IMG/VR virus record: IMGVR_UViG_3300043431_000103
Location: 1 to 36,094 of that record
Reading direction: 5' to 3' (one strand)
DNA from: a virus
DNA length: 36,094 nt
The notes under the pieces are model-generated. The model had not been told where the DNA came from, did no database searches, and worked only from the letters and a program-made list of their open reading frames with translations. Numbering within the stretch: the first letter of the stretch is position 1; the number at the start of each line of letters is the position of its first letter. Shown here one piece after another: positions 6,691-11,458 of the stretch. Made by a program: the position numbers and the translations under genes.

Positions 6691-7063
6691 GGCGCATAAG
6701 TGGGATGCTGGGTTTGATGTGGAAGCTGAGCAAGAGGTGGTGATCCCTGCGGGTGAATCTCGATTGATTGGGACGGGTTTGCATCTGGAGATACCCGAAG
6801 GTTGGGTTGGAGTGTTAAAATCGCGTAGCGGTCTTTCAGTGAAGTTTAATTTGGAAGTTGGCGCGGGTGTGATTGATTGCGGTTACATCGGACATGTGAA
6901 AGTGCATTTGTATAATCATGGGACAAATGATTACAAGGTGATGGAAGGTGATCGCATTGCACAGATGTTATTTGTGCCTGTGCCTGAAATTGATTGGTTG
7001 GTGGTAAGTGATTTGGATGAAACTGATCGAGGAGAGAATGGTTTTGGTTCGAGTGGTGTTTAG
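6653..7063 (+). CDS. dut: Deoxyuridine 5'-triphosphate nucleotidohydrolase (dUTPase)
   Basis: 136 residues, the normal length of trimeric dUTPases. All five motifs are present: AGFDVEA (1), KSRSGLSVK (2), GAGVIDCGYIGHVKVHLYNHG (3, with the catalytic Asp in VIDCGY), GDRIAQMLFVPV (4), and RGENGFGSSGV at the C-terminus (5, the flexible arm). The enzyme converts dUTP to dUMP and pyrophosphate, keeps uracil out of phage DNA and feeds dTMP synthesis. GGAG lies eight bases before the start. The gene overlaps its neighbours on both sides. Confidence 0.95.
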   Translation: MSMLIKTTKALSKAHKWDAGFDVEAEQEVVIPAGESRLIGTGLHLEIPEGWVGVLKSRSGLSVKFNLEVGAGVIDCGYIGHVKVHLYNHGTNDYKVMEGDRIAQMLFVPVPEIDWLVVSDLDETDRGENGFGSSGV

Positions 7064-7139
7064 TGTATTGGCGATACTAGCCATCGTGATGGTGGGCTTG
7101 TTTCAGTTGGTGTTTGAAATACTGTTGGGGTCTGAATGA
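7038..7139 (+). CDS. Single-span membrane microprotein, 33 aa
   Basis: The frame MVLVRVVFSVLAILAIVMVG continues LFQLVFEILLGSE. GGAGAG lies directly before the ATG, which starts inside the end of dut. The stop overlaps the next start (ATGA). Almost the entire product is one hydrophobic helix, with Arg near the N-terminus and Glu at the end. The strong ribosome binding site and exact coupling make expression likely. Function unknown; it could modulate a membrane enzyme or aid lysis. Confidence 0.6.
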   Translation: MVLVRVVFSVLAILAIVMVGLFQLVFEILLGSE

Positions 7140-7420
7140 TTGGTAAAAAGTTGGATGGCGATAAGCTGGACTATTCGTTGATGCCTTGGTCGGCAATGGA
7201 CGAAGTTGTTAAGGTTTTGATGTTTGGCGCAAGGAAGTATGACGAAGATAACTGGAAGTATGTTGCCAATGGCAAAAGAAGGTATCTGTCGGCTTGTTAC
7301 AGGCACGTTAATGCAATGGCTGAGGGTGAGTGGCTTGATAAAGAAAGCGGCTTACCACACGCAGCACACGCGGTTTGTTGTTTGATATTTATTTTGTGGC
7401 TTAGAGATGATGAAACCTAA
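7136..7420 (+). CDS. dATP/dGTP diphosphohydrolase N-terminal-domain-like protein (MazG-like)
   Basis: 94 residues. KLDGDKLDYSLMPWSAMDEVVKVLMFGARKYDEDNW is the conserved start of the phage dATP/dGTP diphosphohydrolase N-terminal domain (often listed as DUF5664). Then come HVNAM..GEWLDKESGLPHAAHAVCCLIFILWL, with the metal-site His and Glu/Asp residues of helical nucleotide pyrophosphatases. Relatives in some phages trim purine deoxynucleotide pools, including those that replace adenine with 2-aminoadenine. No PurZ is seen here, so a base change is not implied. It sits directly after dut, consistent with a nucleotide-pool role. Confidence 0.75.
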   Translation: MIGKKLDGDKLDYSLMPWSAMDEVVKVLMFGARKYDEDNWKYVANGKRRYLSACYRHVNAMAEGEWLDKESGLPHAAHAVCCLIFILWLRDDET

Positions 7421-7553
7421 ATTGTTTAAAAGGCATGATGTTTGGTTCTGTATGAGCCCCGAGTTGACAACCGTAGGCGCAACTATGTGTGACGCTTGGA
7501 AAGCATGGCAATGGGGAAAATCGCTAGGATTTAGAGATTCTCTGTATGGATGA
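7407..7553 (+). CDS. Hypothetical protein, 48 aa
   Basis: A short gene that fits exactly between its neighbours, overlapping the previous by 14 bases and the next by 8: MMKPKLFKRHDVWFCMSPEL, then TTVGATMCDAWKAWQWGKSL. The DVWFC.SP....G.T..DAW..W pattern recalls small phage proteins that accompany nucleotide-metabolism genes; function unknown. Two in-frame ATGs mark the start. Confidence 0.6.
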   Translation: MMKPKLFKRHDVWFCMSPELTTVGATMCDAWKAWQWGKSLGFRDSLYG

Positions 7554-7746
7554 GATCGATGTGGCTAATGGCTATGCCGAGAAAGCGATAGAAATTGCTA
7601 TCGCTAATCGCGCTAGTGCTGTATTGGTTGATGATGGCTCTGGTGAATGTGAACAATGTGAAGAACAAGCCACTCGGTTGGTCGGTGGGCTATGCGTGGC
7701 TTGTCGGAAGATTGAAGAAAAACGGTATAAGGTGTTGGGTTGGTAG
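7546..7746 (+). CDS. TraR/DksA-type zinc-finger protein, 66 aa
   Basis: MDEIDVANGYAEKAIEIAIANRA forms the N-terminal helix, followed by CEQCEEQATRLVGGLCVACRKIEEK. The C-x2-C...RL...C-x2-C finger and length match phage and plasmid TraR proteins. Those are half-size DksA analogues that enter the RNA polymerase secondary channel and retune host promoters without ppGpp. An acidic Asp pair (DE.D) near the N-terminus fits the acidic tip used by TraR. Last recognisable early gene before the control region. Confidence 0.8.
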   Translation: MDEIDVANGYAEKAIEIAIANRASAVLVDDGSGECEQCEEQATRLVGGLCVACRKIEEKRYKVLGW

Positions 7747-7829
7747 CTTGCTTGCTGAAGGTATGCTTGCTTGCTGAAAGAGGTATAATAGGGTTTTGTT
7801 GTGTTAATTGACGATAAGGTGAAAGTGTT
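7747..7829 (+). promoter_or_regulatory. Possible promoter with a 14-bp direct repeat
   Basis: GCTTGCTTGCTGAA occurs twice (7746-7759 and 7765-7778), followed by TATAAT at 7784-7789. No proper -35 box is seen, so the direct repeat may be an activator site. The downstream gene at 7830 has its own AAGGTGA ribosome binding site. Confidence 0.3.
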
Positions 7830-8024
7830 ATGAGTAATGGGTTGGTATACGATGATGCAAGTCCACAATCACTAGGCGGTAAAGCAAGAGCCGAAGCCTT
7901 GTCACCAAATAGACGATCTTCGATTGCAAGCGAAGGCGGTAAAAGTCGAGCAAATGTATTATCAAGCGAACGTAAGTCTGAGATCGCGTCACAAGGCGGT
8001 AAGGCTCGGAGTGAAGGAAAGTAG
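7830..8024 (+). CDS. Small basic protein with repeated LSPxRRSxIAxxGGKxRA motif
   Basis: 64 residues built on an 18-residue repeat: GGKARAEALSPNRRSSIASE, then GGKSRANVLSSERKSEIASQ, then GGKARSEGK. The LSPERR.EIA..GGK.RA pattern is widespread in short bacterial and phage proteins and often ends DNA-binding or regulatory proteins. It is probably helical and basic; function unknown. AAGGTGA lies upstream at good spacing. This is the last rightward gene before the DnaA-box region. Confidence 0.65.
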   Translation: MSNGLVYDDASPQSLGGKARAEALSPNRRSSIASEGGKSRANVLSSERKSEIASQGGKARSEGK

Positions 8025-8100
8025 GGCAGGTTTTTGTGGCTGGTTTGTGGTTTTGTGGTGGATATAGAGCCTAAATGATTCTCATTCTCATTTAGAATAG

Positions 8101-8204
8101 TTATCCACAGATTTGAGTTATCCACAGGCAGGGGGGTCAGTTATCCACAGGCAACCTGTGATTATCCTGTGGATAACTATTTTTTAGTGATTATCTGTGT
8201 ATAA
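8101..8204. other. Replication origin candidate: five consensus DnaA boxes
   Basis: TTATCCACA occurs at 8101-8109, 8118-8126 and 8141-8149 on the plus strand. TGTGGATAA (8168-8176) and TGTGTATAA (8196-8204) are on the minus strand. All match TTATNCACA. About one such site would be expected by chance in the whole window on both strands, so five in 104 bp is strong clustering. Host DnaA probably binds here. Confidence 0.7.
8139..8185 (+). terminator. Terminator-like hairpin for the rightward early operon, overlapping DnaA boxes
   Basis: AGTTATCCACAGG (8139-8151) pairs perfectly with CCTGTGGATAACT (8166-8178), with a 14-base loop, followed by six T (8180-8185). The same arms are DnaA boxes three and four, so termination and DnaA binding would share this DNA. 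Confidence 0.5.
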
Positions 8205-8393
8205 GTGCCTGTGCCTAGTATAGTTAAAACCTATGCTTATTTGGGCGCTGTAGGCTTGTTTAAGCGTGGTTTTATGTAAGGCAATGCAATTGCATAGGTT
8301 TAGTTTTTAAAGAGCTTAGGCGCGTTTAGGCGCGTTTATGTGAGTTTGTACTGGTTAGCGGCTCTTGATATGCTGGATAGAAAACGATAGGCA

Positions 8394-8438
8394 TAAAAAA
8401 AGCGGATAATCAGCACTGTTAATGCTAATTAATCCGCT
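8394..8438 (-). terminator. Leftward intrinsic terminator (second)
   Basis: Read leftward: AGCGGAT (8438-8432), an inner AGCA/TGCT pairing, ATCCGCT (8407-8401), then seven T. It is a backup for the terminator at 8525-8547 and shields the DnaA-box region from transcription of the ArdA module. Confidence 0.75.
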
Positions 8439-8524
8439 TGATGTAGGGATATTGTGCCAGAACTGTTAATGACGTTCGGCTAAGGTTTACATTTTCGCAT
8501 TGATAAATATTTTTTGCAATATGT

Positions 8525-8547
8525 AAAAAAGCCCGCTTGGTGCGGGC
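8525..8547 (-). terminator. Leftward intrinsic terminator (first) of the ArdA module
   Basis: Stem GCCCGC (8547-8542), loop ACCAA, stem GCGGGC (8536-8531), then TTTTTT on the minus strand. It lies just after the last leftward gene (stop at 8566). Confidence 0.85.
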
Positions 8548-8565
8548 TTGGTTGGTTGGTTGGGT

Positions 8566-8817
8566 TTATATAAAAGATATATAATTTATATCTAATTGAC
8601 TAGCAGCATTAGCTAATCTTAATGACGCCTCATAAGCATCAGTAAAATCACCATATTTTTTTTGATACCAATTTAAAAATCTTAATAATTTCAAGGCTTT
8701 GGTTTTATTTGAAAAGTTGCCAATCGTTAATGATGGATTTTCAATTGTTGAATTTCCTATCCAAATTAATGAATGGCGGTATTTTTTAGAATCTTTATTA
8801 AATTTAATAGTTATCAT
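8566..8817 (-). CDS. Hypothetical protein, 83 aa
   Basis: Unrecognised. Starts MITIKFNKDSKKYRHSLIWI, then a small beta-rich N-terminal part and a helical middle (KTKALKLLRFLNWYQKKYGDFTDAYEASLRLANAASQLDI). It is AT-rich and lacks cysteines and membrane segments. It is the last gene of the leftward ArdA module, a position where small anti-defence proteins are often found, but nothing in the sequence proves this. Confidence 0.6.
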   Translation of the reverse strand: MITIKFNKDSKKYRHSLIWIGNSTIENPSLTIGNFSNKTKALKLLRFLNWYQKKYGDFTDAYEASLRLANAASQLDINYISFI

Positions 8818-8831
8818 TGTTTTTTTGTTTT

Positions 8832-9032
8832 TTATTTTTTGTTAGCGGCTAATACTTCAAGACAATACTGAGCAGAATATGGTATCGACGGAACCGCTAC
8901 CCAGTTTCTTACAGTTCGATCATTAACGCCTATTAATCTTGAAAAATGGCGCTGGCTTAAATTGGCTTTGTCCAGTAATTCGCGGATATAAATTGGATCA
9001 TTATTGTGGTTTTTAATATCTGGTAATTTCAT
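8832..9032 (-). CDS. HTH regulator, Cro/C1-like, 66 aa
   Basis: IRELLDKANLSQRHFSRLIGVNDRTVRNWVA is a clear helix-turn-helix: A.LSQR.FS.L.GV..RTVR.W is the XRE-type core, with the recognition helix DRTVRNWV. The protein is short, with no separate dimerisation domain beyond the C-terminal helix (SAQYCLEVLAANKK). It is probably the regulator of the leftward accessory module. Confidence 0.8.
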   Translation of the reverse strand: MKLPDIKNHNNDPIYIRELLDKANLSQRHFSRLIGVNDRTVRNWVAVPSIPYSAQYCLEVLAANKK

Positions 9033-9050
9033 TATTATTTATCCTGTTAA

Positions 9051-9614
9051 TTAAACTAAATTACCGTTTTCGGTGAATTCATAATCGTTAGCTTGGATTG
9101 TTTCTAAAATCGCTTGTTCTGATGTTAGATAGTCGTATCCAGATTCTAATTTTTTATAAATCCAACGGGCATAATCTCGTAACAAATTAGAAAAACAATC
9201 TTCATTTCCGTTTTCAATGTCAATGTACATTGTGTTTTCATGGTAATATCGGCCTTGTTGTCTGATGTTGGCGGTTGATTTGTAAAAGTTTATAGACTGT
9301 TCATTTTGCAAAGCTTTTACAATATCGTGTAGTTCAGTGTCTTGCGGTGCGTATTCTTTAACCGCTTTTAATCCGCCTTTTTTATAGCAATAATCGCCCT
9401 CAAAACTTGCACCGTCTCCTTGCGACCAGAATCCTGAAAAATAGATTTTTTCTATATCAAGCCCGAATAGTCGTCCGATAGTGGTTGCATCTTCAAAAAT
9501 ATCATCGTACCAGTCGTGATTTGTGTTTATATCGCGTAGGTTTTCAATCGCTTTTTGTTGTGCCTGTACAGTCAACTCTTCAAATTTATAAATGTTTGTT
9601 TTAATTTTTCTCAT
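9051..9614 (-). CDS. Conserved phage/plasmid protein of unknown function, 187 aa
   Basis: Starts MRKIKTNIYKFEELTVQAQQ, then KAIENLRDINTNHDWYDDIFEDATTIGRLFGLDIEKIYFSGFWSQGDGASFEG in overall order. The pattern (I.....F.EL...A...A...........W.......A...G......I.F.GF.SQGDGA.F.G) belongs to a family common in phages and often annotated vaguely. The protein is acidic. It lies between ArdA and an HTH gene, so an anti-defence role is possible. AGGGG precedes the start. No catalytic signature is visible. Confidence 0.75.
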   Translation of the reverse strand: MRKIKTNIYKFEELTVQAQQKAIENLRDINTNHDWYDDIFEDATTIGRLFGLDIEKIYFSGFWSQGDGASFEGDYCYKKGGLKAVKEYAPQDTELHDIVKALQNEQSINFYKSTANIRQQGRYYHENTMYIDIENGNEDCFSNLLRDYARWIYKKLESGYDYLTSEQAILETIQANDYEFTENGNLV

Positions 9615-9628
9615 AGTGTTTACCCCTG

Positions 9629-9673
9629 TTATTTGTTGTTGTTTGGTTTTTGTAATAATAAGTTAATGTTCAT
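9629..9673 (-). CDS. Possible 14-residue micro-ORF
   Basis: MNINLLLQKPNNNK, with AAAGGA nine bases upstream, lies between ardA and the 187-aa gene. It could be a leader that keeps ribosomes on the message; it may also be chance. Confidence 0.25.
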   Translation of the reverse strand: MNINLLLQKPNNNK

Positions 9674-9689
9674 TATAATTTGTCCTTTT

Positions 9690-10184
9690 TTAATAGTTGG
9701 CGTAGAAATAAAATCCGTTGTCTTCGAGAAAATCCATACCCAAATCACGACCAAAAGCTTGGTAATCAAAATAGTTAGTGATCGTGTCGGGAACGCCTTG
9801 TAATAATCCCGTGCTTTCTATGTATTCATAAGCCAAATCTGTGTCATTATCAAATTGACCATAATAAGAGTCTTCTAGTTTGTCGAGCGGGATATCTAAA
9901 GATAACCCAGTATTAACCGCTTCAATGCTTAAATGTGTATGATTGATAAAATCAATATAATCGTAAATAGCATCAATATTTCCGCTTTCAGAATATAAAG
10001 ACTTGGGAAAATTCTCGAAGTCTTGGAACATAAATTCTGGGTCTTGCTCGTCTTTATGTAGCTCTTCGCAAGCTTTATAAAATTCTTGGCTTGTTTGATA
10101 ATCAGTTAAGTCTATCCAAGCGCCAAAAATTGAGCCGTTGTTGTATTTTGCGTAGGTTCCTACGTAGATTGATGGGTTGTTCAT
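9690..10184 (-). CDS. ardA: Antirestriction protein ArdA
   Basis: 164 residues, the family's usual length. It starts SIYVGTYAKYNNGSIFGAWIDL, the hallmark of ArdA (I.VG.YA.YN.G...G.W.DL). Further conserved parts are DPEFMFQDFENFP, SIEAVNTG, YYGQFDNDTDLAYEYIE and FDYQAFGRDLGMDFLEDNGFYF. ArdA is an elongated acidic dimer that mimics bent B-form DNA and occupies type I restriction-modification enzymes. The high Asp/Glu content is plain. It would protect phage DNA soon after entry. A consensus leftward promoter lies upstream of the module (10612-10640), consistent with early expression. Confidence 0.93.
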   Translation of the reverse strand: MNNPSIYVGTYAKYNNGSIFGAWIDLTDYQTSQEFYKACEELHKDEQDPEFMFQDFENFPKSLYSESGNIDAIYDYIDFINHTHLSIEAVNTGLSLDIPLDKLEDSYYGQFDNDTDLAYEYIESTGLLQGVPDTITNYFDYQAFGRDLGMDFLEDNGFYFYANY

Positions 10185-10378
10185 TATTTTTCTCCGATGA
10201 TTTTGTATTTACCGCTGATAACAACGGGTTTATTTTTGTTGCGTTCTGATTGTTCTTTATTCAATCCCCATTGCACTAGCGGCAAGGCGCAGGCAAAAGC
10301 AATTGAGAAGATTAATAAATCCCAAAACATGCGGGATTGCACGTCTGAGTAAAAGATTGAAATGCAGTCGTTAATCAT
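10184..10378 (-). CDS. Small membrane protein, 64 aa
   Basis: MINDCISIFYSDVQSRMFWD, then the hydrophobic segment LLIFSIAFACALPLVQWGL, then a basic tail (NKEQSERNKNKPVVISGKYK). One transmembrane helix. The stop overlaps the ArdA start by one base (TAATG), so translation is probably coupled. Function unknown. Confidence 0.65.
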   Translation of the reverse strand: MINDCISIFYSDVQSRMFWDLLIFSIAFACALPLVQWGLNKEQSERNKNKPVVISGKYKIIGEK

Positions 10379-10393
10379 GATGTTTTTTCCTTG

Positions 10394-10552
10394 TTAATTA
10401 GATAAATCAATTGCTTTGATGCTCAAATATGAGCAAGGAACCATTGATAATAAAGAAATGACAAAAACTTGCTCACTATTGTCGGCCATAAAAGGCGCAA
10501 CCATAGCGGCTAGCATTGGCAAGATAAAGATGATTAAACCTAATGTTTTCAT
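10394..10552 (-). CDS. Small membrane protein, 52 aa
   Basis: First gene of the leftward module. MKTLGLIIFILPMLAAMVAP forms one hydrophobic helix and VFVISLLSMVPCSYLSI a second. GGAG lies seven bases before the ATG. It sits about 50 bases downstream of the promoter candidate at 10612-10640. It could be a superinfection-exclusion or moron-type envelope protein; that is inference from size and topology only. Confidence 0.6.
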   Translation of the reverse strand: MKTLGLIIFILPMLAAMVAPFMADNSEQVFVISLLSMVPCSYLSIKAIDLSN

Positions 10553-10574
10553 TTGATTACTCCAGTTTGTTGTT

Positions 10575-10591
10575 GGTTGGTTGGTTGGTGG
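10575..10591. repeat. (GGTT)3GGTGG repeat, copy of the one at 8550-8564
   Basis: GGTTGGTTGGTTGGTGG here and GGTTGGTTGGTTGGG at 8550-8564 have the same orientation and bracket the leftward module. In its transcript they give CCAACC-rich stretches near both ends. Confidence 0.7.
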
Positions 10592-10611
10592 TTGTTGTTG
10601 GTACGGTTTGA

Positions 10612-10640
10612 ATTATACGGGCATTATTTTCCTAGCGCAA
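10612..10640 (-). promoter_or_regulatory. Leftward sigma70-type promoter of the ArdA module
   Basis: Minus strand: TTGCGC (10640-10635), 17-bp spacer, perfect TATAAT (10617-10612). The transcript would start near 10605 and reach the first gene at 10552 through an unstructured CCAACC-rich leader. Confidence 0.6.
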
Positions 10641-10693
10641 GGGTTTTTTTGCCTATTTGCGAAAAAAGATTGATTTTATTGTGATGTTGCTAT

Positions 10694-10701
10694 GTGATAA
10701 T
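10694..10701 (+). promoter_or_regulatory. Candidate late promoter upstream of terminase
   Basis: TGTGATAAT reads as an extended -10 (TGn + GATAAT, 10696-10701). The -35 is poor; TTGATT (10670-10675) is 20 bp away. The first late gene starts at 10748. Confidence 0.35.
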
Positions 10702-10747
10702 GTTGCATGCAAACAAAATACCGTCAAAATACTGGTAAAAATAAATA

Positions 10748-11173
10748 GTGTCTAAACTAACGTCTAAACAACAAAAATTTGCCGATTTTATCGCGCAAGG
10801 TTACGACCAAAAAACGGCGTACGCTATGGCGTACGATGTAAAAAGCGAAAGCGATAAAGGCAATCGGTCTAATGCTTCTAAGATAGCTAATAATCCAAAA
10901 ATCATCGAAGCGATTGCTGAATATAGGCAACCGATTATTCAACAGATAGGAATCACGCTAGAATCGCATCTTCAAACTTTGAGCGATATAGCTCGCGAAG
11001 CGCGGGAAGCTGGGCAATATAGCGCGGCGGTTGCGGCGGAGGTGGCAAGAGCTAAGGCGGCTGGAATACATATAGATAGGTCAGAGCAGACTATAAAAGG
11101 CATGATTGGTCACATAACTGTGCCACCTGACCAACTAAAAGACGTAGCCGCGCGGTTATTATCAAAGGTTTAA
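10748..11173 (+). CDS. Terminase small subunit
   Basis: 141 residues with a GTG start. LTSKQQKFADFIAQGYDQKTAYAMAY is the N-terminal HTH of Terminase_2-type small subunits (LT.KQ..F...Y...G...A...AY), and the rest is the helical oligomerisation part (SKIANNPKIIEAIAEYR, YSAAVAAEVARAKAAGI). It recognises the packaging start site on the concatemer and delivers DNA to the large subunit encoded next. The start has only a weak ribosome binding site. Functional assignment is firm from motif and position. Confidence 0.85.
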   Translation: MSKLTSKQQKFADFIAQGYDQKTAYAMAYDVKSESDKGNRSNASKIANNPKIIEAIAEYRQPIIQQIGITLESHLQTLSDIAREAREAGQYSAAVAAEVARAKAAGIHIDRSEQTIKGMIGHITVPPDQLKDVAARLLSKV

Positions 11174-11458
11174 TCCAATAAAATCAATGACTTAGGATAA
11201 AAGAGTAGGGCTGTTAGTTCGCATAATCAACATTATGTTAAATAGCAAAAGTTATACACAGGATAGGCTGGAGTAGGGCGTTTTGACCTTTTTGGGGCTG
11301 GAACCCACGGTTTTCGGGCATACCCCCCCCCCTACCCCTCCGGTGGCTATAGAAAAAATCGACTACCTTAACCCCCCACAAAAAATTTCCAAAAAACCCA
11401 AACACTAGGCAGAAAAAACCTATATGCCATACCCTCAACAAAAAATTTCAAAAATACC
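11174..11458 (+). other. Non-coding gap between small and large terminase; packaging-site candidate
   Basis: 285 bp without a supported gene. It holds one lone DnaA-like 9-mer (TTATACACA, 11252-11260), a run of ten C (11323-11332), a G-poor A/C-rich stretch (about 11345-11458), and the direct repeat ACAAAAAATTTC (11378-11389 and 11438-11449). Small and large terminase genes are normally adjacent, so a gap this size may hold a cos or pac site. No Shine-Dalgarno sequence is visible before the terminase ATG. Confidence 0.5.

Larger units (their letters stand above)
8025..8565. other. 541-bp non-coding control region between converging operons
   Basis: No gene is supported here. Features in order: inverted repeat CTAAATGA/TCATTTAG (8071-8078/8088-8095), loosely Fur-box-like; five DnaA boxes (8101-8204); inverted repeat AAACCTATGC/GCATAGGTTT (8227-8236/8292-8301); palindrome ATGCAATTGCAT (8284-8295); tandem 10-mer TTAGGCGCGT twice (8316-8335); and two leftward terminators (8394-8438, 8525-8547). 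The density of iterons, palindromes and DnaA boxes fits a replication origin. Confidence 0.7.

Noticed and set aside
7136-7420. Evidence for 2-aminoadenine (Z) DNA
   Set aside because: A diphosphohydrolase-like domain alone is not sufficient; no PurZ, DatZ or matching polymerase is seen.
8071-8095. Fur box at the left of the control region
   Set aside because: The inverted repeat CTAAATGA/TCATTTAG only loosely fits the Fur pattern and nothing nearby is iron-related.
11252-11260. Lone DnaA box before terL
   Set aside because: About one chance match is expected in the window; there is no cluster here.
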